Below, piece by piece: positions 47,601-58,669 of a stretch of DNA of 64,000 nt (position 1 is the stretch's first letter; every line of letters starts with the position of its first letter). This stretch comes from Siphonodentalium dalli (lineage: Eukaryota; Mollusca; Scaphopoda; Gadilida; Siphonodentaliidae). The notes below the pieces were generated by a model. It was not told the origin of the DNA and did not search any database. It saw only the letters and a list, made by a program, of their open reading frames with translations. Both the position numbers and the translations under genes were made by a program. The stretch is from assembly GCA_032622095.1 (NCBI GenBank), contig CP136063.1, forward strand, positions 183,873,956 to 183,937,955, in the 5' to 3' direction.

Positions 47601-50369
47601 TATATTTGATCAATTGTAGTATATATATGCTGATGATGTGGTACACCTGCTATTTTATCGCCTATATAGTTTCGCGACGACCGTTCCATATTGAGAACAT
47701 ATGTGACCCGCCATATCAAATCATATCAAATACCCTGTGCCAATGCATTCTCTTATATATGCGAGTCGACTATAGGTCGCCTCGCATATATAAGAGAATG
47801 CATTGGCCTAATTTTTATCATTTTTAAAAAATAAATGTTTCTTACAATTTTTAGGACATAAAATAAAAAACATCCATTACCCTGCAGGGAGCCCCACACA
47901 TATATAGAAGCATATAGAAGAGTGTCGTCTGCTCATGTTTGTCTGGGGCTCTGTATGGGTGAAATTATAAAATTGTTAAAGAATACAAGAAAAAATTATT
48001 AAAATTGTAAAAAATTGTTAGGCCAATGCATTCTCTTATATATGCGAGGCGACCTATGGTCGACTCGCATATATAAAAGAATGCATTGGCACAGGGTAAA
48101 AAAAATCCCGACTTACGACTGGATTTGATATGGCGGGTCATATAACCACAAATAACTCTATAGTTTCTAGACACACAAAATGGAATTGGTTTGCATATTT
48201 CTAAATTTCCGTTTATAAAAATCTATAAACAAATTCAAATTGATTTGTTAAGATTTGTAAAACATTATTCATACAAAGGTAGGTTTTTAGCTGAATGAAG
48301 ACTCGCGATAAAACGTAAAATATACATAGTAATTTACATGTAATGTAGTCCTTCGATCTTCAGTATTACCCGCGATATCAAACTACAAGATCGCCAAATC
48401 TCCGATTTTGCACACCGCTCGCACCAATCTGCCATTCAATGTATAATTCTCTGCAAAATCCGAAATATGCCGCATAAATAATTTAATACAAATGCTGAAA
48501 TGTAAGGGCAAAACTCTCGATGATATTCGTAAATCTATCGTAGAAAGAACTCAGTATCGGTTCGTCGTGTTCATTCAACGGTCGGAAACACAATGGTGTT
48601 CTGTCTGTCCGTTAAGTTGACAATGGATTAAGATATCACGCCATCTGTGCAGCCAATGAGCGAGTGGATAGGACCGAACACATGGTACAACTCAGGTGTC
48701 TTGACCCAATTTTGGGTTAATCCATTATGATGGACTCGGCCATGTTTTAAGTCAGATAATAGCTTCAAACTGTACATTATTTCAGCGAATGGAATGAACT
48801 CGACCTACGGTCTCGATCGATCCATTCCCTGAAATAATGTACATTTTTCAGCAATTATCCTATACTTAACCATGGTGCACCAGACATATTAGTTTCAATG
48901 TATATAAGACAAAATAGTAAATTGTGTGCATCAACCACAACTTTTAATATTTTAACCGCCATTTGAGAGAAAGTGACACTTATTGTACCATTGAGTTGGA
49001 ATATCAATTATAAATGGAATTCATCACTTACTTTTCACAGTTCTTCCCATTCTGTAAAATGGAAATTGTTAGTGATCGGAAGGGATCGGGTCCCCATGAA
49101 TGGCATATTTAATTGCTTCAATTGTCAGTTAACATGAAACATACAAACATAAAGTCACAATACTCAACCAGTTCCATACAGCAGAAACTTATTTTCAAGA
49201 TATTAGTAAATAAACGTAAAATTGTACACTTCCAGCCGCCATTTTGTCATAGAACGGTGGCGTTATGCCTTAGCTTCACAAACAATTATATATGTGGATA
49301 CCCATGTCACGGAATTTAGTGGATTTTTGATAGTTATAGAGGATATAGCCCTCTTCAAAAGGGAGTACAAACCAACTTAGTCCATGCAATGAGTCAGATT
49401 GGTATTTTCAAATCAAATTTGTGATGAAGTAAATCCTTATAAGTTTGTGGGTATTTTCTTCGCAATTAATTAGACTACATGTATAGTCCATGTGGGCAAT
49501 CTACAATCGTTACACGCTAATTGGTTAAAGAATAGTATATGAATAGAAATGATTAAACTCGGCATGTGGAAATTGACTGAATACGATCAGGGCACGATGT
49601 AGTATATGAAACCATGCCGACGTGTCTTGTGGTCAACTGTGTGTCACAGACTGAGAGAAATTATGGTGGTATAATATTTATTAGATATATCATTTTTTTT
49701 ATCAGAAATATCTGGAAATTGTCCATTTGTGTGCGCCATTTTGGCAGTCATCTTGGATTAGGATCGGTGAATTTTGTTGAATACTGTTGTGAATATGAGC
49801 CAGCTACTCAGTACATATTAACCATTTTTCACTAAATTGATTCTCCAATTATTTATAAAGGTATACATTGGAATGGTCAATTATACATAAATCAGGAGGG
49901 GTGTTCATGAAATATAAGCATACGACAGGTAGACGAACGTATATTACAAGTCCAACGATTCCCATTCCTACATGTGGCCGTTTGTTGAACTTATAATCTT
50001 AACATTTCACAAGGGAACTACTAATGAGTATTCAGTAAAGAAAATGTGAAATATCAAAAGAAAACAAAAATGACCCACATGCATGCATGGTGGACATAAA
50101 ATTGTCTAGTGTGAACAAGTCACTTGTGAAAATAATTAATATATTAATACATATATATATCCAGATTTCCCATCATACAAAACGACACACACATGTACGG
50201 CGTAATAGTCTACCTATAGTTTGCTTTTAGTTGATTTACCTTTTAGCGATATCTCCTCGAGGACTTCGACGATTAGTTTCCCGTTAACGAATGCGCCAGG
50301 AAGATAGACTACGTTGGTGTTTCCCGTGTCTGCTGCCAATTCGATCGCATACTTTCCTAGTTTGCCCAT
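35406..50369 (-). CDS. Alpha-arrestin (arrestin domain-containing protein), six exons
   Basis: Alpha-arrestins are cytosolic adaptors that link membrane cargo (receptors, transporters) to NEDD4-type HECT ubiquitin ligases. The model joins exons 50369-50240, 46711-46608, 41939-41715, 40523-40341, 38121-37936 and 35606-35406, giving about 342 residues, normal to slightly short for the family. Visible marks are ELAADTGNTNVVYLPGA (first strands), CDVHWSE (residues ~53-59), GYHQFPFSFQL and RPWRLDDKT (N domain), CCCCCKSGPI and GYVPGETI (C domain start), VDVPVVIGTVPI (C domain end) and PPPSYEQV (~324-331), a PPxY motif. Most introns are phase 0 with GT-AG ends. The 3' end of exon 2 is uncertain. Similarity to ARRDC2/3-type proteins is from recall of the family, not a search. 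Confidence 0.88.
37936..38121 (-). CDS. ARRDC exon 5
   Basis: Acceptor ttttttttcag before ATC at 38121; donor CGG|GTGAGT at 37936. It encodes 62 residues in phase 0, including DEDIVVITKEELKPGKEG and CNLINISYVVR, the late strands of the arrestin C domain. It joins in frame with exons 4 and 6. Confidence 0.9.
40341..40523 (-). CDS. ARRDC exon 4, start of arrestin C domain
   Basis: Acceptor ctgtttcag before AAT at 40523; donor ATG|GTAAGA at 40341. It encodes 61 residues. The Cys run CCCCCKSGPI and GYVPGETIIVNSEVRN are diagnostic for the family. An earlier in-frame GTGAGG donor (CAA|GTGAGG) is possible but would cut the conserved strand. Confidence 0.9.
41076..41175 (+). repeat. GAT/GAC trinucleotide tract in intron 3
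   Basis: Irregular GAT, GAC, GAA and GCT triplets give an Asp/Glu-rich open frame on the plus strand. It lies within an intron and is best read as a microsatellite. Confidence 0.8.
41268..41479. mobile_element. FB1 foldback MITE in ARRDC intron 3
   Basis: Full-length, ends CAGTAATGCTCTAAGTAATC and its complement, TA on both sides, arms meeting near ggaaagctctcggggagatc. It is intronic relative to the ARRDC gene. Confidence 0.9.
41715..41939 (-). CDS. ARRDC exon 3, arrestin N domain
   Basis: It encodes 75 residues with SPGYHQFPFSFQLSLNIPPS and DRPWRLDDKTEMLFNV, strongly alpha-arrestin. Donor CAG|GTAGAC at 41715. Two acceptors are possible: CACAG before 41939 (phase 0) or GATACAG before 41947, which has the better pyrimidine tract but needs a different exon 2 phase. 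Confidence 0.88.
43125..44971. mobile_element. TTAA-flanked 1.85-kb element in ARRDC intron 2
   Basis: Inverted ends GGGTATCCTAAACGTGACA at 43125 and 44971 are each flanked by TTAA (43121-43124 and 44972-44975). TTAA targets are the signature of piggyBac-type transposition. Further inverted similarity is seen inside (gatggcc / ggccat). Only short open frames lie within, so a non-autonomous piggyBac-like element is inferred. Confidence 0.75.
45961..46078. repeat. 118-bp hairpin in intron 2
   Basis: Left arm atcatttaagaaatgatttg, gcagatcgattgg..gtca and right arm tgac..ccaatcgatctgc, ending cattccttataatcat, with a short central loop around cggcagagtac. Confidence 0.75.
46584..46711 (-). CDS. 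ARRDC exon 2, 3' end uncertain
   Basis: Acceptor catttcag before GG at 46711, completing the split codon from exon 1. It reads GIGLLLEGRCDVHWSEGSGD, then YYGDEVYMNLK. The CDVHWSE segment matches the conserved strand and Trp of alpha-arrestins. The donor used in my model is AAG|GTTCAA at 46608 (weak, but phase-compatible with exon 3). Without it the frame continues VQLLADE to a TAG at 46586-46584. Family members usually continue beyond this point, so the true donor, or a disabling stop, needs transcript evidence. Confidence 0.75.
47702..48142. mobile_element. TA461 element (TA target, twin hairpins)
   Basis: TGTGACCCGCCATATC at the left and its complement at the right (ending GGGTCATA), flanked by TA. 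It holds two internal ~69-bp hairpins built on gccaatgcattctcttatat. It lacks coding capacity. The second copy at 51196-51636 arose by the tandem duplication, so this insertion is older than the duplication. Confidence 0.85.
48771..48848. repeat. Hairpin, ~78 bp
   Basis: tgtacattatttcagcgaat pairs with attccctgaaataatgtaca across a ggaatgaactcgacctacgg core. It is repeated at about 52266-52343 in duplication copy 2. Confidence 0.75.
50240..50369 (-). CDS. ARRDC exon 1, open (proximal) copy
   Basis: ATG at 50369-50367 in a good context (gacATGG, purine at -3 and G at +4). It encodes 43 residues plus one base, including GKYAIELAADTGNTNVVYLP and NGKLIVEVLEEISLK, the first arrestin strands. Donor AAAAG|GTAAAT at 50240. 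Phase matches the GG start of exon 2. Confidence 0.88.
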
Positions 50370-50734
50370 GTCGATTCAGTTATTGACCAACACGAGTGAA
50401 TACTCAAATCCTGGCAATATACCATAGTTAATAACAGTTACATACGCACGCTATCACTTAGGATATTATTTAAAGAATCCATTTGACTCCTTATTTTCTC
50501 TACAGAAATACAGCGTAGGAAACGTAGTATACCACAACAAAGCGCACCCAATATCAATTGGCAAACTTACATTCATATTTAAAACAGGACGACAGGGTTG
50601 GTGCAATGCAATCGATGGTAGTATTGTTAAGAGATGATTTTAATCGATAACGCTTGCGTTATTTTCATTCATGCAGCTTCAGTTTCCATAGTCCGCGTTT
50701 GCATCATAAACAAACACTGGGTACAGTACGTTAG

Positions 50735-50962
50735 TCCGATGGTTCAATAGTCCAAGGGTTCAATAGTCCGAGGGTTCAGTATAGTCCGATGATTCGATAG
50801 TCCGATGATTCGATAGTCCGAGGGTTCAATAGTCCGAGGGTTCAATAGTCCGAGGGTTCAATAGTCCGAGGGTTCAGTATAGTCCGATGATTCGATAGTC
50901 CCGGGTTCAATAGTCCCAGGGTTCAATAGTCCCAGGGTTCAATAGTCCCAGGGGTCGATATA
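50735..50962 (+). repeat. 16-bp minisatellite upstream of exon 1, copy 1
   Basis: caatagtccgagggtt and variants (gatagtccgatgatt, caatagtcccagggtt) repeat about fourteen times. It lies about 370 bp upstream of the ATG on the gene's strand, so it may sit at or near the promoter. Confidence 0.9.
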
Positions 50963-51195
50963 ATAATCGGCCATACACATACAGGCCCCAAACATGCAGC
51001 TCAAACACGCCGGTTGAACGTTTCTTTCAGTTGGAAAATTTCAGGTACCACTTGTAAAATTCCAACCCAAAGGGCGTGGGTGTACGTATTGCTGTATATT
51101 TGATCAATTGTAGTATATATATGCTGATGATGTGGTACACCTGCTATTTTATCGCCTATATAGTTTCGCGACGACCGTTCCATATTGAGAACATA

Positions 51196-51636
51196 TGTGA
51201 CCCGCCATATCAAATCATATCAAATACCCTGTGCCAATGCATTCTCTTATATATGCGAGTCGACTATAGGTCGCCTCGCATATATAAGAGAATGCATTGG
51301 CCTAATTTTTATCATTTTTAAAAAATAAATGTTTCTTACAATTTTTAGGACATAAAATAAAAAACATCCATTACCCTGCAGGGAGCCCCACACATATATA
51401 GAAGCATATAGAAGAGTGTCGTCTGCTCATGTTTGTCTGGGGCTATGTATGGGTGAAATTATAAAATTGTTAAAGAATACAAGAAAAAATTATTAAAATT
51501 GTAAAAAATTGTTAGGCCAATGCATTCTCTTATATATGCGAGGCGACCTATGGTCGACTCGCATATATAAAAGAATGCATTGGCACAGGGTAAAAAAAAT
51601 CCCGACTTACGACTGGATTTGATATGGCGGGTCATA
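51196..51636. mobile_element. TA461 element, duplicated copy
   Basis: Copy of 47702-48142 generated by the tandem duplication, same TA flanks and twin hairpins. Confidence 0.85.
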
Positions 51637-53734
51637 TAACCACAAATAACTCTATAGTTTCTAGACACACAAAATGGAATTGGTTTGCATATTTCTAAAT
51701 TTCCGTTTATAAAAATCTATAAACAAATTCAAATTGATTTGTTAAGATTTGTAAAACATTATTCATACAAAGGTAGGTTTTTAGCTGAATGAAGACTCGC
51801 GATAAAACGTAAAATATACATAGTAATTTACATGTAATGTAGTCCTTCGATCTTCAGTATTACCCGCGATCTCAAACTACAAGATCGCCAAATCTCCGAT
51901 TTTGCACACCGCTCGCACCAATCTGCCATTCAATGTATAATTCTCTGCAAAATCCGAAATATGCCGCATAAATAATTTAATACAAATGCTGAAATGTAAG
52001 GGCAAAACTCTCGATGATATTCGTAAATCTATCGTAGAAAGAACTCAGTATCGGTTCGTCGTGTTCATTCAACGGTCGGAAACACAATGGTGTTCTGTCT
52101 GTCCGTTAAGTTGACAATGGATTAAGATATCACGCCATCTGTGCAGCCAATGAGCGAGTGGATAGGACCGAACACATGGTACAACTCAGGTGTCTTGACC
52201 CAATTTTGGGTTAATCCATTATGATGGACTCGGTCATGTTTTAAGTCAGATAATAGCTTCAAACTGTACATTATTTCAGCGAATGGAATGATCTCGACCT
52301 ACGGTCTCGATCGATCCATTCCCTGAAATAATGTACATTTTTCAGCAATTATCCTATACTTAACCATGGTGCACCAGACATATTAGTTTCAATGTATATA
52401 AGACAAAATAGTAAATTGTGTGCATCAACCACAACTTTTAATATTTTAACCGCCATTTGTGAGAAAGTGACACTTATTGTACCATTGAGTTGGAATATCA
52501 ATTATAAATGGAATTCATCACTTACTTTTCACAGTTCTTCCCATTCTGTAAAATGGAAATTGTTAGTGATCGGAAGGGATCGGGTCCCCCATGAATGGCA
52601 TATTTAATTGCTTCAATTGTCAGTTAACATGAAACATACAAACATAAAGTCACAATACTCAACCAGTTCCATACAGTAGAAACTTATTTTCAAGATATTA
52701 GTAAATAAACGTAAAATTGTACACTTCCAGCCGCCATTTTGTCATAGAACGGTGGCGTTATGCCTTAGCTTCACAAACAATTATAGATGTGGATACCCAT
52801 GTCACGGAATTTAGTGGATTTTTGATAGTTATAGAGGATATAGCCCTCTTCAAAAGGGAGTACAAACCAACTTAGTCCATGCAATGAGTCAGATTGGTAT
52901 TTTCAAATCAAATTTGTGATGAAGTAAATCCTTATAAGTTTGTGGGTATTTTCTTCGCAATTAATTAGACTACATGTATAGTCCATGTGGGCAATCTACA
53001 ATCGTTACACGCTAATTGGTTAAAGAATAGTATATGAATAGAAATGATTAAACTCGGCATGTGGAAATTGACTGAATACGATCAGGGCACGATGTAGTAT
53101 ATGAAACCATGCCGACGTGTCTTGTGGTCAACTGTGTGTCACAGACTGAGAGAAATTATGGTGGCATAATATTTATTAGATATATCATTTTTTTTATCAG
53201 AAATATCTGGAAATTGTCCATTTGTGTGCGCCATTTTGGCAGTCATCTTGGATTAGGATCGGTGAATTTTGTTGAATACTGTTGTGAATATGAGCCAGCT
53301 ACTCAGTACATATTAACCATTTTTCACTAAATTGATTCTCCAATTATTTATAAAGGTATACATTGGAATGGTAAATTATACATAAATCAGGAGGGGTGTT
53401 CATGAAATATAATCATACGACAGGTAGACGAACGTATATTACAAGTCCAACGATTCCCATTCCTACATGTGGCCGTTTGTTGAACTTATAATCTTAACAT
53501 TTCACAAGGGAACTACTAATGAGTATTCAGTCAAGAAAATGTGAAATATCAAAAGAAAACAAAAATGACCCACATGCATGCATGGTGGACATCAAATTGT
53601 CTAGTGTGAACAAGTCACTTGTGAAAATAATTAATATATTAATACATATATATATCCAGATTTCCCATCATACAAAACGACACACACATGTACCGCGTAA
53701 TAGTCTACCTATAGTTTGCTTTTAGTTGATCTAC

Positions 53735-53864
53735 CTTTTAGCGATATCTCCTCGAGGACTTCGACGATTAGTTTCCCGTTAACGAATGCGCCAGGAAGAT
53801 AGACTACGTTGGTGTTTCATGTGTCTGCTGCCAATTCGATCGCATACTTTCCTAGTTTGCCCAT
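53735..53864 (-). pseudogene. ARRDC exon 1, distal copy with premature stop
   Basis: Same 130-nt exon, ATG at 53864-53862 and donor AAAAG|GTAGAT retained. Two adjacent substitutions turn ACG GGA (Thr-Gly) into ACA TGA, a stop at codon 16 (53819-53817). A transcript starting here could not make the arrestin from this ATG. The exon may be a dead duplicate or a non-coding alternative leader. Confidence 0.9.
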
Positions 53865-54229
53865 GTCGATTCAGTTATTGACCAACACGAGTGAATACTC
53901 AAATCCTGGCAATATACCATAGTTAATAACAGTTACATACGCACGCTATCACTTAGGATATTATTTAAAGAACCATTTGACTCCTTATTTTCTCTACAGA
54001 AATACAGCGTATGAAACGTAGTATACCACACCAAAGCGCACCCAATATCAATTGGCAAACTTACATTCATATTTAAAACAGGACGACAGGGTTGGTGCAA
54101 TGCAATCGATGGTAGTATTGTTAAGAGATGATTTTAATCGATAACGCTTGCGTTATTTTCATTCATGCAGCTTCAGTTTCCATAGTCCGCGTTTGCATCA
54201 TAAACAAACACTGGGTACAGTACGTTAGT

Positions 54230-54474
54230 CCGATGGTTCAATAGTCCAAGGGTTCAATAGTCCGAGGGTTCAGTATAGTCCGATGATTCGATAGTCCGAT
54301 GATTCGATAGTCCGAGGGTTCAATAGTCCGAGGGTTCAATAGTCCGAGGGTTCAATAGTCCGAGGGTTCAATAGTCCGAGGGTTCAGTATAGTCCGATGA
54401 TTCGATAGTCCCAGGGTTCAATAGTCCCAGGGTTCAATAGTCCCAGGGTTCAATAGTCCCAGGGGTCGATATAA
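54230..54474 (+). repeat. 16-bp minisatellite, copy 2
   Basis: Counterpart of 50735-50962, about one unit longer (one extra caatagtccgagggtt), so the array has already drifted between the two copies. Confidence 0.88.
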
Positions 54475-54512
54475 TAGTCGGCCATACACATACAGGCCCC
54501 AAACAAGCAGCT

Positions 54513-56398
54513 CTTTGCACAGGACTCCACCCCAATAGTACTTAATCCTATAGAAAGGTATCTGAGGGCCTAATTTTTTAGTCCACAATCAGGTTCAAAA
54601 CACACAAAAACTATTTTTGCTACATAACGTCCTCTTATATAATTGGTTTCGAAAAACTCCGGTTATGAGCACAGGTCTGACGTAAACCGGCTGTAAAATT
54701 TCACTCGTTCGAGATGCGGAGGTGTTCACTAAACTGGGTCAAAGGGTTGGATTTTACACCGACATGCCCTTCAAAAACACATTCAACTGTAAGTAGACTA
54801 TATATTATACATCATTAGAAGCGGAATTGTTTACTGCCCAATCCAAACTAATCAGGCCACATGATGGCATCGTATCTCTCGTATTTATTGAACAAATCAG
54901 TTTAACCCGGAAGCAAATTAAAATTTTCCAAAACCAGCCATTCCTGTGCCAATGGCTATTATACATATGTGAATTTATAGGGGATATGTGTGATGTATTT
55001 ATTGTGCTAAAAAGCACACAAATCTATTGACCAATCAGAGCCCAGTGTCTATTTTTATCTCCCAAAAGATCATCACCACATCCGTTTGAGGGCGGTACGA
55101 GCCTTAAACCGTTGTAACATTAAGCGATAGCGCGCTTTTTCGCAGAATAACGCCCTATACCTCTTCAGAACTACCTCCAATGGAATAAACGTGTTCAAAA
55201 ACAAAATCACTTGAAACCTTACACCACACCATTAATTCTTCTTTTCGTGGAAATGTCTATATAGATCTGTAAAATGTGGAAGAAATCGGCGACAAATTAA
55301 TATTGTTATTAATTAATGTCCTTGCCTTCCACTCCCCATTCCTGGTCCCTACGGTGTCACTTGGTCATCTTCATCCATACTTTTAGATTCATCGTATCAT
55401 GGAGATGACTATGATAGTTGGTGGGAAACGGCTACACAAACTGGCCGACACAGTTGGATATCTTTTCCATAATTACATGTGTCCGATGATCTATTTGACC
55501 GACACAGGCGTTTTTAGGTGTATCGTTTTACCTGGTGTATGACTATCGATGTGTCAGATGACCTGGATTCTGATGAAAAATGTATGTGCCAGATGACACA
55601 GAAAAAATTATCAGTGTAATTTTTCGGTTTTGGTGCCCCTCTAGTTCCCGCCTCTGGTGCGAACGGTAACACTTTGTCATCATTAAGGCGCAATTGCGCT
55701 TAAATTTCCAAATATCCGTCGAGAAAATGTTAGTGGTACGGATTAAAACCTCACATCTCAGCTAATATTTGAACCCCACGAACGTACCATACACCAAAAT
55801 GAAGAGTAAGTTCCCTTTTAATCAATACTAATGTATTCGGGGTAATTTTTATTGTGACTGTACACTCAGGGACGTGGCTAGATGGTCTCCGTTGGGGGGA
55901 CACACCAGGCTGACCATGGTTCTTCGGTCCGGTGTGAGAACATTTTGAAAACTATACAAGAAAATCGCAAATCCTAGCATCTCGACTGGCCTCAACTGAA
56001 GCTTTCCTAGTGTTGGAAATATCAAACCTTATACCCCTCCTCAGGCTGGTAAATTCTCCAACTGATGACCATTTCAGTCCACAAGTTTGACCAAATGTAG
56101 TAAAATATTGTGTCTTGGCAGGTATGAAATTTCCAACTGTTCAACATATTGACCAAAGTTGAGGGGGGTGAGACATCCCAAACCCTCCTGTCGCCACGTC
56201 TCTGTGTACACTGCAAATATCGTACTACAATTCCATTTTCAGAAATAACAAAAAAGTGGATAATTTTATCTTGAAAAGTTGGCACACAACTTTGACCTTT
56301 TACTTGCGATCTTTACTCCAAGCAAACTGAATAAAGTATCGCAGATGCCGTAACAGTCCAAGTCGAATTGAGATATATCAATTGTCATGCATTATTCG
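54513..56398. repeat. Old repeats, no gene recognised
   Basis: Between about 55215 and 55690 phrases such as accacaccattaattctt, gaaatcggcgacaaat and ttggtgcccctct match the 16.1-18.4 kb repeat field. The remainder shows no gene. A minus-strand open frame at 56022-56285 lacks motifs. Confidence 0.5.
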
Positions 56399-56399
56399 G

Positions 56400-56492
56400 C
56401 CACGTCGTTATCGTCGTCAATATTATCATCGTCGTCGCTGCCATAATCATCATCATTATCGTCGTCGGCGTCATCGTCGTTGGCATTAATAC
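56400..56492 (+). repeat. Imperfect TCG/ATC trinucleotide tract
   Basis: Interrupted triplets (gtcatcgtcgtt type). The hydrophobic Val/Ile open frame over it is an artefact of the triplet repeat. Confidence 0.8.
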
Positions 56493-56978
56493 TCTAGGGA
56501 CGCGACTCTTTGCTTCCTTGTGTCGTACGGACATGTATGCGGGGGCACCTTATTGAGATTCCACTGCACTCACTGGACGAGACTCAAGTCTTGAAGTCGA
56601 GGAATTTCTATTTGCAACCTTTTCCAACCGGCACCTCAGACTGAATAACTGTTGTGAATTTCCAGCAAGCATACATGGCACCCCATAATAACCATTTTAG
56701 TCCGAAAACGTTCACCGATAATAAGACAAAATGGGAATTTTGTTCTAAAGTTTCAATAAATACAAGTTTGAAAATCAGCAGTGTCAGGCTTGGACATAAT
56801 TCTGGACAACTTACTGTTTACTGTTGAACATTTTCACCAAACGCAGTCCCCCCTCCCAAATCACCAGTCGACACTTCCTGTTGGTGTTGTTTGATCATGT
56901 CGTGGACGCACTCTTAATCTCTACCTACTTTATGGGGAGTCACCACAACCGCTATCTGCGCCAGACTGCACACGTGTA

Positions 56979-57182
56979 CAATAATGCCCTAAATAATCGA
57001 TTCCTTAACCACAGCAGAATTATGGGTAATTTTTCAGGATTTAGTCGAAAATATGGCTTGTTGCCATTCATCGGAAGGCTCTCAGTGAGAGCTTTCCGAT
57101 GAATGGCAACAAGCCATATTTCCGACTAAATCCTGAAAAGTTACCCATAATTCTTAGGAGTCGATTATTCAGGGCATTACTG
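56979..57182. mobile_element. FB1 foldback MITE
   Basis: Ends CAATAATGCCCTAAATAATC and its complement, closing GGGCATTACTG. TA lies on both sides; arms meet at ggaaggctctcagtgagagc. The right arm lacks ctgctgtggtta. Confidence 0.88.
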
Positions 57183-57318
57183 TATGATATCTTCCATATG
57201 ATATCGTACATTTTCGTAAAGCTCGTTCAGCACCTTCTCGCTATTTTCACACCACGACGATTGTGTTATCCTCGGTTTCGTGAATATTTTGGTTGATATA
57301 TAGAGGATCTACAAAGAG

Positions 57319-57440
57319 TCCCCATTTTATAGCGGTATTTACAAAACAAGTCCAGTAAATTAGGTCTGGACCGAGCCTTTGGTGAGGTCCAGACCTAATT
57401 TACTGGAATAGTTTTGTAAATTCCGTTATAAACTGGGGAC
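57319..57440. repeat. 122-bp hairpin
   Basis: gtccccattttatagcgg ... ccagtaaattaggtctggac pairs with gtccagacctaatttactgg ... ttataaactggggac around a 13-bp loop (cgagcctttggtg region). Confidence 0.85.
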
Positions 57441-57919
57441 GAGTTGTAGGTTCTATTTATTAAATGATCCAAAACCTCGACAAAACATACTTAAATCAAC
57501 AAATGGGACGCGAAACTAACATCGGCTTCTATAAGGCACGCAATGACGTTTCACGTAACTATGCTTTGTTTGTCCGCGTAAAAAAATAGTCCCAAATAGA
57601 TAAAGACTCTTTGTCGTATTTAAGGCGGATATTTAATGACATAACTTTTTAAACTCTTCATTCATTATAGTTTGTTGAAAAAATATTGGAAGCCATACTA
57701 TTTTGAGACGTAGCGTATGGAATGTAAACAGACGAAAAACCGGAAGTCGAAAGTCACCTGGCACGTTTAACGAACCTGGCACGAACGTTTAATATCACAA
57801 TTTATAGAATGGGTTTATTGAATGGAATAAGGGTAGGATATTGTAATAAATTGTTATAATGATGTATTATAATATAATAGTTATGTTAAAGTGGGCACAG
57901 AAGTCCCAAAATATACATT
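57441..57919. other. Non-coding; ends with a repeat tail
   Basis: No gene. The last ~20 bp (tcccaaaatatacatta) look like the tail of an otherwise missing head/tail repeat. Confidence 0.4.
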
Positions 57920-58669
57920 AGACTAGCTGGTGAACCCGACTTCGTCCGGGCTGTTTCCCTTCTGCTTTTCGGCGAAATGCGCGATTTGACCTTGAATTGT
58001 CCATTTTGAAGGTCAAGGTCAGGTGATCGTTACCCCCTCTGCTTTTCGGCGAATTGCGCGATTTGACCTTGAATTGTCCATTTTGAAGGTCAAGGTCAGG
58101 TGGGGTCACGATTTGACCCGTCCAAAACACTGCCCGGGCAAAAGTACCCGACAAAAGTACCCGTCGAAATCCATCCGGTTTTACCCGATTTGACCTTGAA
58201 TTGATCATTTTGAAGGTCAAGGTCAGGTCGGGGTCACGACTCGACCTGTTCAAAACACTCAGTGGATAAAGTATCCATACGTATCATTTCGTCGAAATCC
58301 CATAAAAATTCGCGATTCGACCTTGAATTGACCCGATTTCAAGGTCAAGATCACGTCGCACGGGCAAATGAATAGGCTTAGGACACTCCCCGTACGAAAG
58401 TATCCCTAGACACTAATTTTCATCGAAATCCCGTGATACTCGGGCGTTTGACCTTGAAATGACCAGATTTCAAGGTCAAGGTCACGTCGCACGGGCAAAT
58501 TAATAGGCCCATGCCACTCCCCGGCCGAAAGTACCCCCACATACCAAGTTTCATCGAAATCGGCTCGGCCGTTTTCGAGTCCATCGCGAACAGACACACC
58601 CCCCGCCCACCCCCCCCCCCCCCCCCCCCACAAACACACACAGAGAGACAGATTTCCCAAAATATATAA
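57920..58669 (+). repeat. Head/tail repeat with dense TCAAGGTCA cores
   Basis: Head gactagctggtgaacccgac followed by ttcgtccggg. Five or so cores follow, each with TGACCTTGAATTG and AAGGTCAAGGTCA, separated by gtcacgatttgacccgtcc. The tail is a C run of ~20 at about 58609-58629, a short CACA/GAGA tract and ttcccaaaatatata. Open frames across it are repeat shadows. Confidence 0.85.

Larger units (their letters stand above)
47511..51001. repeat. Tandem duplication copy 1 (proximal ARRDC first exon)
   Basis: Nearly identical to 51005-54512 in direct orientation, offset about 3494-3511 bp, with about one difference per hundred bases by eye. It contains part of intron 1, the open first exon, a TA461 element and a 16-bp minisatellite at its right end. 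The left edge begins acacgccggttgaacg and the right edge ends ccccaaacatgcagct. Confidence 0.92.
51005..54512. repeat. Tandem duplication copy 2 (distal)
   Basis: Direct copy of 47511-51001. The unit ends in ggccccaaacaagcagct before unrelated sequence starting ctttgcacagg. It holds the mutated first exon at 53735-53864 and a TA461 copy at 51196-51636. Confidence 0.92.

Noticed and set aside
50735-50962. CRISPR-like array of short repeats
   Set aside because: Units are contiguous 16-bp repeats without unique spacers, in an animal-type genome. It is a minisatellite.
56368-56556. Hydrophobic Val/Ile frame, possible membrane segment
   Set aside because: Translation of an imperfect TCG/ATC triplet tract.
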